This document shows, one piece after another, positions 27,141-35,053 of a stretch of DNA of 64,000 bases; positions within the stretch are counted from its first letter, which is position 1, and the number at the start of each line of letters is the position of its first letter. Under the pieces are notes generated by a model. The model was given only the letters and a program-made list of their open reading frames with translations. It made no database searches and had not been told where the DNA came from. The translations under genes were made by a program, and so were the position numbers. The stretch comes from Cutibacterium porci (lineage in GTDB: Bacteria > Actinomycetota > Actinomycetes > Propionibacteriales > Propionibacteriaceae), in assembly GCF_009696315.1 (NCBI RefSeq), contig NZ_VUMG01000002.1, forward strand, positions 62,001-126,000, written 5' to 3'.

Positions 27141-27871
27141 GGCTCCTCCACAATGTCGGGGTAGTAGGTGCGCTCCCAATCGGCGCGGCCTCGGTGGGCT
27201 TGGGTGATGCCACCGATAGGGGAGACGCGCAGCCAGCGGCGGTCGTAGTGGCCGCCGCAGCTCATGGCGTAGGCGGGATGCACTGGCAGATCATGGCGGC
27301 ACAGATACGCGAACACGTCGACCGCTGTCCATCGCCCGATGGGACGACAGGCACCCGGGCCAGCCTCACCCCACCTGGCTATCACCATGTCGCGCATACG
27401 TGATTCCTCAGCACGTACACCGGTGATATGTCGCGAGCCGAATTCTTTTTCCGGTCCTGTGAATTGCCCGCGAGTGTGCTGGCCTTTACGGTCGCTGAAT
27501 TCAATATTGTCCCACCAGCGGGGCCCGCCATCTACCCAGTATTCGTGGTAGTCGACGCGGTCGCCGTACTCGCCAAGAAAAGCGTCCCGCACGGTGAGGC
27601 AGTCGGGATTTTCCCACCGTCTCATACGCACATACACCAGGGGAAGCCTGACGCCGCTGGTGGCGACGAGATGGGCGACAACAGTGGAGTCTTTACCCCA
27701 TGACGTCGACGCGTAGCATTGCCCCGCCTCGGCGAATTCCCGGATGGTTTTGTGGGCACGGTCCTCACGGGACGTCCACCTGGGGTCGGCTGCCAGGGCG
27801 CGATCGTAGCGCTCCAGGCGGGTCCACGCCTTCCTGTCGGCGTCGGTTAGTCGCGGTGAGTCGATGAGCAT
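27137..27871 (-). CDS. CysH/PAPS reductase-like protein of the type IV-like Cas block
   Basis: 244 aa from ATG 27871; upstream frame is a shadow. The PP-loop ATP-pyrophosphatase motif is YASTSWGKDSTVVAHL (residues 51-66). Then come RPIGRWTAVDVFAYLCRHD and HPAYAMSCGG, typical of phosphoadenosine-phosphosulfate-reductase-family proteins. Phage versions are common (DndC/CysH-like) with unclear substrates. Here it ends a block of csf-like genes. A CysH-like gene beside csf1-cas11-csf2-csf3 is a documented hallmark of type IV-B CRISPR loci, where its role is not known. Overlaps both neighbours. Confidence 0.8.
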   Translation of the reverse strand: MLIDSPRLTDADRKAWTRLERYDRALAADPRWTSREDRAHKTIREFAEAGQCYASTSWGKDSTVVAHLVATSGVRLPLVYVRMRRWENPDCLTVRDAFLGEYGDRVDYHEYWVDGGPRWWDNIEFSDRKGQHTRGQFTGPEKEFGSRHITGVRAEESRMRDMVIARWGEAGPGACRPIGRWTAVDVFAYLCRHDLPVHPAYAMSCGGHYDRRWLRVSPIGGITQAHRGRADWERTYYPDIVEEP

Positions 27872-28077
27872 TCCGCATCTCCTATCGATTTGTAGGGTTG
27901 TCCGCGCCGGGAGTATGCGATGCGGCCTTGGCGTCTGAGAGTGGCGAGTGCTGCCGTCACCTGTGCGGGGGTGAGCCCCAGCTGCGCTGCCGCGATGGAG
28001 GGGGTGACGGTGCGCCGCCGGTCGGGGCGCGGCGGAAGCCACGCCCACACGGCATCAATAATCTGAGGGTCGATCAC
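27847..28077 (-). CDS. Small winged-helix protein
   Basis: 76 aa. GTG 28077 overlaps the csf3-like stop (GTGA); the longer frame is a shadow. Residues 20-60 (VTPSIAAAQLGLTPAQVTAA, LRRQGRIAYSRRGQPY) form a winged helix-turn-helix. It sits between the Cas5-like and CysH-like genes and could be a regulator of the block or a nucleic-acid-binding accessory. No family recognised. Confidence 0.55.
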   Translation of the reverse strand: MIDPQIIDAVWAWLPPRPDRRRTVTPSIAAAQLGLTPAQVTAALATLRRQGRIAYSRRGQPYKSIGDAECSSTHRD

Positions 28078-28658
28078 TGGAGACTCCGGCGCGAGGGGTG
28101 CCAGTAGGGTGCCCGGCAGGCCGCTTGGGGCGGCCACTCCCGGTCGGTCCAGTCGCCGTCGACGTCGTCTAGTGCCCAGTGGGTGACGTGGCCTGCCCCG
28201 GCGTTGTGGCGCGCCCCGAGGTGGGTGACGTGTCTCAGCAGGTCCGCCAGGTCGTCGACGTCGGTGGGCTCGACATCCCACCAGACGGTGGAGGTGACGA
28301 TGGCGGCCCGGATGACGTTGCGGGCCTTCGTCGGGCCGAGCCCGTTGTGATGCTTCGCGTCCGATGTCCACACAGACATGGGGCCAGTGGCGGGCTTGCG
28401 GCGTATCTCCATGGCGGTGTGCACCGGACCATCGATGTGGGCCCTCGAGGTGCGCCAGCCCCACCACCCCTCCCTCTGCCAGCGGGCGAGAGGGAGGGGG
28501 AAGTCCGCCGCCGGTGTTGACGGTGTTGGGGCGGGGGGAATTGTTTCTCCGCGTGCTCGGGCGCGCACCGCCCAGGCCCACGACAGGGGCCCATCGAGGG
28601 GTGTCTGCCATGTGTCGGCGCCGACAATCGGAGAGTCAAGGTGTGCTGTGACTCTCAC
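28074..28658 (-). CDS. csf3: Csf3/Cas5-like RAMP protein
   Basis: 194 aa, GTG start overlapping the Cas7-like stop (GTGA). The start MRVTAHLDSPIVGADTWQTP and the glycine-rich loop HVTHLGARHNAGAGHVTHW (about 143-161) are the RAMP-fold features of Cas5 proteins; type IV Csf3 has this pattern. In type IV complexes Cas5 caps the 5' handle of the crRNA and starts the Cas7 filament. A strongly basic or catalytic site is not obvious, as expected for a structural Cas5. Family call rests on motif and order; no search was run. Confidence 0.7.
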   Translation of the reverse strand: MRVTAHLDSPIVGADTWQTPLDGPLSWAWAVRARARGETIPPAPTPSTPAADFPLPLARWQREGWWGWRTSRAHIDGPVHTAMEIRRKPATGPMSVWTSDAKHHNGLGPTKARNVIRAAIVTSTVWWDVEPTDVDDLADLLRHVTHLGARHNAGAGHVTHWALDDVDGDWTDREWPPQAACRAPYWHPSRRSLQ

Positions 28659-29546
28659 TGTGTCACCTCAATGATGAGGTCGCGGATGGCTTCCGCATTG
28701 TGGCGCAGGCTGAAGTCGAGCCACGCGACGGACTCGTCGATGACAGACTGGGCGATGCTGTCGCGCCAGTCGAGGGTGGCGGCACCGTAGCCGGTGTTTG
28801 TCGAGGCACCCAGGTGGGCGACGCCTTCGGGGGCCCATAGCCCGATGCCCGCCTGTAGGGCCACCTGCTGCTCGTCGGTGGCGGCTGGGGTGAGCCCGAT
28901 GGTTCCCCACAGCTGGGATCCTGGCAGGAGCACTTGGGTGTCGAAGATCATTTGCGTCGACTCGGTCGTGCCGCCGTCGAGGGTGTCTGGGGGCGCGATC
29001 ATGCGGGACGCCTGGGTGGAGGCCGTGTCGTGGCGGGTGCCGAACTCTTCGCCCCGGTAGGCTCCTGCGCGGCGGGGGCGCTGCCCGGCTACCTGCTCGG
29101 GGAGGCGGAATGCGTTCTCGGCGCACACGAGGATGGCGTCGGAGACGCGCGCCGTCCCCTCGTAGATGTCGGAGTGGGCCGCGTAGCCGAGCACGGATAG
29201 GGCCGGGAGAAGGTCGCGGACGCGTCGCTGTAGGTCGAGGTCGACCTGTGCCCCGGTGGATGAGATGGCCCCTCCAGACCACAGCAGGTCGACCTGGGTT
29301 TTCGTCATAGTGCCCGGCTCGAAGCATGTTGACGCGATCCGCCACGCCAGGGCGGAGCGGATGCCGTGGCGGATGGATGCCCCGGACAGGAAGGGCACCT
29401 GCACGGTTGTGTCGCCGTCGGAGATGACCTCGTGGGTGCGCAGGAGGCGCGTGTTCCCCGGAGGATCCTGCGCCGTGGGCGAAGGGTGAGGTGAGAGTGG
29501 CGACGTACTGATATTGGGGGTGCATGGTGGCGATTGTGGTAGTCAT
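28655..29546 (-). pseudogene. csf2: Csf2/Cas7-like backbone protein, frameshifted
   Basis: The start MTTTIATMHPQYQYVATLTS then PFAHGAG (ATG 29546) is in one frame. From about residue 30 the frame needed is one base off and continues as NTRLLRTHEVISDGDTTVQV, PFLSGASIRHGIRSALAWRI to the stop at 28655. A C-run at 29456-29459 (GGGG in the mRNA sense) holds one base too many. The GASIRHGIR element is the Cas7 thumb/palm signature seen in type IV Csf2. If restored, the protein is about 296 aa. It may be a true mutation, an assembly error, or a slip site; both flanking genes are intact. Confidence 0.7.
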
Positions 29547-29938
29547 CAGAAGGGGATCTCCTCGGTCGTAGCAGTGGTTTTCTCAGTGCTTTTCTTTATG
29601 ATTTTGTGCTTGTCGCGCTCCGTCATGGCGAGGGCGACGATGTAGACGATGTGACGGCTCACGTGGGAGGCCCACGCCTGATAGTCGACGTCGATGGCTC
29701 GGCCGATGCGCTTAAGGCCGTCGGCACAATAAATTGACGGTGACTCGATTTGGAGCTTGCGGAATGCGGTCGTGATAGCCTGCCCGGCGTCCTCTGATCC
29801 TGCTGCGGCAGTGGTGATGGCCGTGGTGACACGGCCCGCCCAGAAGTCGAGCAGGCTCACGTCTGTGAGACTGGATCGCAGGGCGAAAATGAGATCGACG
29901 GTGACAGCGTCGAGCTCCTCGGGGGTTGGTGTGGTCAT
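29546..29938 (-). CDS. Small helical protein, Cas11 position
   Basis: 130 aa from ATG 29938, overlapping the csf1-like stop (ATGA), and sharing one base with the Cas7-like start. The upstream extension to 30259 is a shadow. The protein is almost entirely helical (LLDFWAGRVTTAITTAAAGS, AFRKLQIESPSIYCADGLKR) and ends in a charged Lys/Thr tail. In type IV-B loci a small helical Cas11 subunit lies exactly between csf1 and csf2. Sequence similarity among Cas11 proteins is very low, so this is a positional call. Confidence 0.5.
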   Translation of the reverse strand: MTTPTPEELDAVTVDLIFALRSSLTDVSLLDFWAGRVTTAITTAAAGSEDAGQAITTAFRKLQIESPSIYCADGLKRIGRAIDVDYQAWASHVSRHIVYIVALAMTERDKHKIIKKSTEKTTATTEEIPF

Positions 29939-30654
29939 TGCATGGTTCCTTTCGTGACGGTCCACAGGGCCAGGTCGAGTAGTGGTGAGCGGTGCCATCC
30001 GGACAGCTGCCGGTCGAGGCCGCGCCATGCGGCTAGCTGCTCGGATGTCTTGATGAATGCTGGCCTGCCCTCTCGCACAGCTTCGGCGGGCACCCCCATG
30101 CGGCGTAGCCCCATGGCCGCGTCGCGCACTGTCGCCCACTCGTCCGAGGTTGCGGAGACCTGGGTGTCTTCGACGCGCACCACCCATGTGCGCCCGTGGT
30201 TGACGCGGGCGTATGGCAGGACGTGTTTCTGGCCCGAGAGGGCCACCGATGCCACCCAAGGACCCTCAGGCGGGTCGGACAGAATGTCGACGAGGGGTTG
30301 AGGGTTGGCGCGGTTGATAAGCGACAGCCCGGGGGTGTCTTGGAGGAATGCTTTCTCGTGGGTTTGGCACGCCGTTCCCGGCGCGGCGACGATCGTCCAC
30401 ATGCGCAGTGTTGCCGGTGGTTTTCCGGAACAGCACCACAGGCATGCCGGGCATACCCTCGATGTGCCGCCTTCGAGCAGTGACCGGTCGGAGAAGTTCT
30501 TCCCCAAGGCCTTGTCGAAGTCTGCGGTAATGGGCTCATCGTGGCCGCAGATGGCGCACACTCCGGGGTGATCCTGCAGGTGCTTGGCTGTGGATGCGGC
30601 GGTGATGGGCGGGCATCCCGCTAGATCGTAGACGAGCCTAGTGGCCTCACTCAT
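29935..30654 (-). CDS. csf1: Csf1-like zinc-finger protein
   Basis: 239 aa, overlapping the Cas6-like gene by eight bases. The diagnostic feature is a four-cysteine zinc site: GVCAICGHDEP (Cys33, Cys36) and VCPACLWCC (Cys68, Cys71), separated by a loop with NFSDRSLLEGG. This spacing and setting match Csf1, the type IV large-subunit (Cas8-like) protein. The rest is mixed alpha/beta, with SVALSGQKHVLPYARVN-type strands. In type IV complexes it sits at the crRNA 5' end. Gene order with Cas11-, Cas7- and Cas5-like genes strengthens the call. Confidence 0.7.
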   Translation of the reverse strand: MSEATRLVYDLAGCPPITAASTAKHLQDHPGVCAICGHDEPITADFDKALGKNFSDRSLLEGGTSRVCPACLWCCSGKPPATLRMWTIVAAPGTACQTHEKAFLQDTPGLSLINRANPQPLVDILSDPPEGPWVASVALSGQKHVLPYARVNHGRTWVVRVEDTQVSATSDEWATVRDAAMGLRRMGVPAEAVREGRPAFIKTSEQLAAWRGLDRQLSGWHRSPLLDLALWTVTKGTMQ

Positions 30655-31210
30655 GGGTGACCATCACCATTCCGCAGCCGTAGGCTTTCCCTGGCCCGAC
30701 GCCGGAGGCGACCATGCGCTCCAGCGCTGCCGCGTCGATGACGCGCCCGGAGACGGTGTAGTCGACGCGCCTAATCGTGACAAGGCCGCTGGACTTGTGC
30801 CCGAACACGGGCCGCAGTGGTGTTGCGTCCACAGCGGCGCAGTCGATTATGTCGCGGAAGCGCTGACGCGCCCACGTGATCTGCCCGTCATGATCCGTGA
30901 TGGGTGTGCGCACTCCGCGAGACCGTCCGGGCGTGCGCACGCTCGCACATGGGCAGGCGACAAGATGTAGCTGAATCGTGTCGCCGTCACTGGGGTGCCC
31001 CTCTGCGATGACGCCAGCCGATGCGATCCATGACATGTCGGCGTTAGGGCGGTAGGCGTCGTGCCTGACCAGGATGTGCATTGGCGTGCGTTGAGCCCAC
31101 AGGATGCGTCCGCCTGAGAACGTGCCGTCGATGCGATGATGCAGCCAGCGCACATTCCTCAACGCCGCAGCGGCGGCGGGGCGAGTAAGGTCAATTGATG
31201 TGAGCATCAC
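30647..31210 (-). CDS. Cas6e-like crRNA-processing protein
   Basis: 187-188 aa; GTG 31210 or ATG 31207 both overlap the RusA-like stop. Near the N-terminus WLHHRIDGTF carries a histidine at the place of the catalytic His of Cas6e. RILWAQRTPMHILVRHDAYR then matches the first RAMP strands. The C-terminal GVGPGKAYGCGMVMV (about 169-183) is the glycine-rich loop that defines Cas6e (Cse3/CasE). Cas6e cuts type I-E repeats to make crRNA. It starts the csf-like block. Cas6 is usually absent from type IV-B, so its presence here is unusual. Confidence 0.7.
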   Translation of the reverse strand: MMLTSIDLTRPAAAAALRNVRWLHHRIDGTFSGGRILWAQRTPMHILVRHDAYRPNADMSWIASAGVIAEGHPSDGDTIQLHLVACPCASVRTPGRSRGVRTPITDHDGQITWARQRFRDIIDCAAVDATPLRPVFGHKSSGLVTIRRVDYTVSGRVIDAAALERMVASGVGPGKAYGCGMVMVTHE

Positions 31211-31572
31211 TGCCCCTCTACTCTGATAGTGACGGTGTGGAAGCCCTTCGGGGAGGGATCGGTAGCCCGGCGCATGTCTGGGCCGATGACATGCTGTGAG
31301 TCGTCATCGGGCCACACTCCGGCGTCGGTCATGCCATCGATTAGGGCCTTGACGGTCGGATAAGCATTGGCGGGGTCGGCCCTCCCAGAGCGGTAGGAAA
31401 TCTCTGCGACAACGCGAACTGGCCCGTCGGCGTGAATGTGGTGGCGGCGACACTGCGCGGCCGCCATGGCCCGCAAGACTCGCGTCCTGCGGGCACGGTC
31501 AGCCCAGTGATAGCGCCCGTTGGCGCTCATCCACACGGCAGCGGGCACCAGCACAGTGAACTGCTGGCTCAT
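31207..31572 (-). CDS. rusA: RusA-family Holliday junction resolvase
   Basis: 121 aa from ATG 31572. The motif GRADPANAYPTVKALIDGMT followed by DAGVWPDDDSQHV carries the conserved Asp residues of RusA dimers. It resolves branched DNA during phage replication and recombination, working with the YqaJ-RecT pair encoded upstream. Overlaps both neighbours by four bases. Confidence 0.85.
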   Translation of the reverse strand: MSQQFTVLVPAAVWMSANGRYHWADRARRTRVLRAMAAAQCRRHHIHADGPVRVVAEISYRSGRADPANAYPTVKALIDGMTDAGVWPDDDSQHVIGPDMRRATDPSPKGFHTVTIRVEGQ

Positions 31573-31952
31573 CGGGCCTGCTCCTCGTGTCTGTCCATGG
31601 CGGAGGCGTACTCGTCGAGGAGCGCCCGTGCGTAGCGCAGGAGCGCAGGAATAGCTGACGCTATCTTGTGACGTTCCTGCGCCTTTGAGGTTGCGTCGTC
31701 TGGGCCGTTGTCGAGGATTTCCTGCAGGGTCAAGGCCGCTTCGACGGCATAGACGACCGTGCTCTCGAGGTCGTCCGTTCTGGGGTCGACGACTTCACGG
31801 GCCGTGGCGTGGGAGCAATCGAAGGCGTACTCGATCGGGAATGCGGCTTCTCCTCTGGCCGAGGATTGATCGATATCGTCGAGGGCGTGATCGATAGCGT
31901 CGCAGAGATTGCTGACCCAGTCGCGCCAGTCAAGATGATAGGTAGCTCTCAT
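31569..31952 (-). CDS. Hypothetical early protein
   Basis: 127 aa from ATG 31952, overlapping both neighbours by four bases. It is acidic and helical, starting MRATYHLDWRDWVSNLCDAI and ending with a charged helix (RYARALLDEYASAMDRHEEQ). No domain recognised. It belongs to the early operon between SSB and RusA. Confidence 0.6.
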   Translation of the reverse strand: MRATYHLDWRDWVSNLCDAIDHALDDIDQSSARGEAAFPIEYAFDCSHATAREVVDPRTDDLESTVVYAVEAALTLQEILDNGPDDATSKAQERHKIASAIPALLRYARALLDEYASAMDRHEEQAR

Positions 31953-32176
31953 GCCACTCTCCTCGCCCTAGAGAACGCTGTGACGATGTGACTGCGACGG
32001 AGCGGCCTGTCTGGGGAATCATCTGGTGTGTCGGTGGCGATCTGGTCTGGGTTGATGAGCATGCCGATCAGGTCGGAGGCTTCGTGGTCGTGCAGGAGCT
32101 GCTCGCATGCCTCAGCCTGGTCGGCGGTGATAGTGGTTGGGCTGTACTCGAAGAGTGGCACTTTGTCTTTCAGCAT
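31949..32176 (-). CDS. Hypothetical early protein
   Basis: 75 aa from ATG 32176, overlapping the next gene by four bases. Acidic N-terminal half and basic C-terminal end (SHIVTAFSRARRVA). No domain recognised. It follows SSB with an eight-base gap. Confidence 0.55.
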   Translation of the reverse strand: MLKDKVPLFEYSPTTITADQAEACEQLLHDHEASDLIGMLINPDQIATDTPDDSPDRPLRRSHIVTAFSRARRVA

Positions 32177-32184
32177 GTCGCTCC

Positions 32185-32649
32185 TCAGAATGGTGCTTCA
32201 TCGGACTGCTGCTGGCCCCACGGGTCAACCGCCCGCTGAGGCTGCTTGGGCCGCCCAGAGTCCTGAGGCTTTGTGCCGCTGGGTGCGTTGAGCTGCGGTT
32301 GGCTCACCCTAGCGAACCTCAGTGATGGGCCAATCTCGTTGACGTCGATCTCGTAGGAGGTGCGGCGGTTGCCGCCGCGGTCCTGCCATGTGCGGGCCTT
32401 GAGATTTCCCTGCACCATGACGCGTGTCCCTTTGTAGAGGGATTCGGCCACGTTTTCGGCGGCCTGACCCCACACGGAGCAGCCCAGGAACATGGTCTCG
32501 CCGTTCACCCATTCGCCACGCTGCTTATCGTATTGGCTTGGCGTGCTAGCCACGGTGAAATTAGCCACCGGTGTGCCGTTGCTAGTGAACCTCATATCCG
32601 GGTCAGACGTGAGGTTTCCAACAATTGTTATTTGTGTATTATTCGCCAT
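32185..32649 (-). CDS. ssb: Single-stranded DNA-binding protein
   Basis: 154 aa from ATG 32649; the upstream frame is a shadow. The OB-fold is clear: [33 protein letters not shown], then [18 protein letters not shown]. The C-terminus ends SDEAPF, the acidic DDxPF-like tip that recruits partner proteins. It protects single strands for the RecT and replication proteins encoded nearby. Confidence 0.95.
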   Translation of the reverse strand: MANNTQITIVGNLTSDPDMRFTSNGTPVANFTVASTPSQYDKQRGEWVNGETMFLGCSVWGQAAENVAESLYKGTRVMVQGNLKARTWQDRGGNRRTSYEIDVNEIGPSLRFARVSQPQLNAPSGTKPQDSGRPKQPQRAVDPWGQQQSDEAPF

Positions 32650-32650
32650 A

Positions 32651-33109
32651 TCATTGAATCCTTTCAATATATTCAGCGGCGTCTTTTTTAAGGGGCTCGT
32701 GGATGCGCCGCACATGGGGTATGGCCGCGACATCGGCGGCGCTCCACCCGGTGTCCTTGCTGATGCGTCGCCAGCCCCAGCCGCGACGGCGCAGGTAGGC
32801 GATGCGGTCGAGGTCTGCTGGGGGCCGATCCGCAGCCTTGGGGGCGATGATCTCCAGATGGCTGGGGGCCACACACTGCGGCCTGCCGCAGGTGCGCGTC
32901 AGCTTGCCCGGGGCTGAAGTCCAGTCGTGGGCTGCGGCGTAGGCCACCCGGGGAACGTGAATGTACATGGCGTCACCGTCTATGGTGTGGACCCAGATTT
33001 GACGCCGTGTAGTGGTCGCGCACCCGCCGCGCTCCCACTCGATGGACTCTTCGAGGGCGCGGCTCGCCTGGGCTGGGTCGAGGCGGACCGCCTTTCTGGC
33101 ACCCGTCAT
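32651..33109 (-). CDS. HNH-type zinc nuclease-like protein
   Basis: 152 aa from ATG 33109, overlapping RecT (ATGA). The middle has [20 protein letters not shown], then [16 protein letters not shown], an HNH_3-type Cys-x4-Cys-x4-His pattern found in phage HNH homing-type or accessory nucleases. A C-terminal helix-turn-helix-like segment ([20 protein letters not shown]) follows. It might nick DNA in replication or bind a defined site. Confidence 0.65.
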   Translation of the reverse strand: MTGARKAVRLDPAQASRALEESIEWERGGCATTTRRQIWVHTIDGDAMYIHVPRVAYAAAHDWTSAPGKLTRTCGRPQCVAPSHLEIIAPKAADRPPADLDRIAYLRRRGWGWRRISKDTGWSAADVAAIPHVRRIHEPLKKDAAEYIERIQ

Positions 33110-33915
33110 TGCTGCACCTCGCCGGTGGCCTCGTCGACAACCTCGGCGTCGACGAGAGGCTCGTCATTGGCGTCCTCGATGTGGTCCGCGAGGAGGGCTG
33201 AGGCGGTGGCGTCGAGCTCGGCTTGGGTGAGGCCACCCAGGGTGGCCACCTGGCGTCCGAGGATGCGCGAGGCTACGTCGAGGACCTGCTGCTGGGTGGC
33301 CCCGGTGGCCTTCATGGCATTGAGAATGACTCCCCAGTCGGGCCGATCGTCGCGGTGCTCGGAGACGGTGACATTGGCTGGGCGCACCGGCTCGGCGAAG
33401 TCGGCCACCTCGTCTGGGGTGTACCCGACGCCTCCCATGACCTCGTAGCATGCCTCGCGCACACACTCGGAGAGGGCGCGATTGGAGAGCATCAATTGCG
33501 GATTTTTGACCCAATGCCCTTTCCCCCACAGCCCATGCTTTTCCGCCTTCGCACGATCCCATTCGGCGACATGCTCAAACTCTGGGTCGTCGGCTCGGAT
33601 AATGACGCAGCGGGCGACGCCATCCTCGAATGATTCACGCAATAGGTGCCCTGCTTTTCTGACTCTGGTACGCATAAACTTTGCGCTAAAAGAGGGCTTC
33701 CCAGAAATGACCGCCATTTCCTGCATAATCGTCCACGGAGACTCGTCCAGTGTGCGAGCCTCCTCCATGGCAATGAGGACGTTGGCGGGCTGGCGCTGGA
33801 ATGCGGGCGGAAGAATAGTAGAGGCCGCCAAGGCTCTGGCATACTCCATTTGCTCGCCCAGTGAGGCCACCTGCGGTTGTGCGGCGTGCTCGACATGCTC
33901 AATATCTGTGCTCAT
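33106..33915 (-). CDS. recT: RecT-family single-strand annealing protein
   Basis: 269 aa from ATG 33915. RecT features include ILPPAFQRQPANVLIAMEEA near residue 35, then AVISGKPSFSAKFMRTRVRK, and KNPQLMLSNRALSECVREAC. It anneals complementary strands made by the YqaJ exonuclease encoded just upstream. The acidic C-terminal tail is typical. Confidence 0.9.
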   Translation of the reverse strand: MSTDIEHVEHAAQPQVASLGEQMEYARALAASTILPPAFQRQPANVLIAMEEARTLDESPWTIMQEMAVISGKPSFSAKFMRTRVRKAGHLLRESFEDGVARCVIIRADDPEFEHVAEWDRAKAEKHGLWGKGHWVKNPQLMLSNRALSECVREACYEVMGGVGYTPDEVADFAEPVRPANVTVSEHRDDRPDWGVILNAMKATGATQQQVLDVASRILGRQVATLGGLTQAELDATASALLADHIEDANDEPLVDAEVVDEATGEVQQ

Positions 33916-33926
33916 GATTATTCCTG

Positions 33927-34865
33927 TCAGGTGAGGGTGATGTAGGGGGTTCCTGGCTTGCCGTCGCGGCCCTTGCGGGCTCGGCGGGTGGCCAGCGTGG
34001 TGCCGTCCGGGGCTACTGCGGTGCGGTTCTCTCCCATGGCGCGGGCGAGGATCGCCTTAGCGGAGTCCTCGTAGGCTTTGGCTTCGTCGCTGGCATCCTT
34101 GGCGGAGGCATGCAGCTGTGCCGCCTGGCCGATAGTGCGCAGCGCGTCAGGATCGGTGATCGTGACCTGCTCGTCAATGATTTCTGGATGGCGTAGGCGC
34201 TCGACCGCATATAGCTTCGCCGGTAGCTCGTCGTCGTCTGGCGGCTCGATGCCCAGCTCGAGCATGTCGACAAAGATCTCGGCCTCGGCGCGGGCATAGG
34301 CCAGCCATTCGTCATCCCGCTGGACATGGAAGCGCCGGAATCCCCAGGTAGAGAGCACGGCGAAATCGGCCCAGTCGACGCCGAAAACATCCATATACCA
34401 CTGAACCTGTGCCCAATAGTGTGCGGGCGGGAGATCGGTGCCATCGCGGCCCCACTGGCCAGGGGTATTCGGTGTGTATTTGATTTCGAGTATCCCGACC
34501 GGGTTCTTGAGCGAGTGCGGATTGTCGACGATGATCCGGTCGGGATTGGCCAGCTGCCAATCCCGTTCCTGGTGCACCCACGTGCCGGTGTTTCGCAGAT
34601 ACAGGCCGTCAGGTAGATGATTGTCGGCATACCAGTGGGCGGCCGCCAGCTCGACATAGTGGCCTGCCTCCATGAGGGCACTGGAGGGGGTGTCGTCGAT
34701 GGTGCCGCGCTTGCGGTGCCACAATTCCCAGCGTGAGCACCATGGCGATAGGCCCACGATCGCGGCGATATCGGAGCCGCCGATGCGGCTTCGGCGAGCC
34801 TTCAGCCATTCGGGCGACCCGTCCGGCCATGAGCCGAGAGCTACTGCCTGTCCTGCGCGCCTCAT
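33927..34865 (-). CDS. YqaJ-family phage exonuclease
   Basis: 312 aa from ATG 34865 (overlaps the preceding stop); the longer frame is rejected. RIGGSDIAAIVGLSPWCSRW at residue 27, ALMEAGHYVELAAAHWYAD, and the core NPVGILEIKYTPNTPGQW give the D-ExK nuclease centre of lambda exonuclease-like YqaJ proteins. It pairs with RecT for phage recombination. Confidence 0.9.
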   Translation of the reverse strand: MRRAGQAVALGSWPDGSPEWLKARRSRIGGSDIAAIVGLSPWCSRWELWHRKRGTIDDTPSSALMEAGHYVELAAAHWYADNHLPDGLYLRNTGTWVHQERDWQLANPDRIIVDNPHSLKNPVGILEIKYTPNTPGQWGRDGTDLPPAHYWAQVQWYMDVFGVDWADFAVLSTWGFRRFHVQRDDEWLAYARAEAEIFVDMLELGIEPPDDDELPAKLYAVERLRHPEIIDEQVTITDPDALRTIGQAAQLHASAKDASDEAKAYEDSAKAILARAMGENRTAVAPDGTTLATRRARKGRDGKPGTPYITLT

Positions 34866-35053
34866 GATCTGCCCCCGTGGGGGTCCGTGCCGTCCCCGCC
34901 GCAGGTGTGGCACCAGCCGCCCCATTTGCCCTCGCCAGAGCCGTTACACTCAGGGCAAGGCTCATCCGAGCCGCCTGGTCGCCTATTCCATTCGTGCCGG
35001 GCGAGCCATTCACGCTCGGCACGGGCCACACTCCACCGGTCGACGGTGCTCAT
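34862..35053 (-). CDS. Small DnaJ-type zinc-finger protein
   Basis: 63 aa, ATG 35053 overlapping the pentapeptide-repeat stop. It holds CPECNGSGEG and CHTCGGDGTD, a two-half CxxCxGxG zinc finger like the DnaJ Cys-rich domain. Such mini-proteins are common in phage early regions, with unknown roles. Confidence 0.65.
   Translation of the reverse strand: MSTVDRWSVARAEREWLARHEWNRRPGGSDEPCPECNGSGEGKWGGWCHTCGGDGTDPHGGRS

Noticed and set aside
27847-28611. 254-aa version of the small winged-helix gene
   Set aside because: The N-terminal 178 residues are Arg/Pro/His-rich shadow of the Cas5-like gene. GTG 28077 overlaps the previous stop in the operon style.
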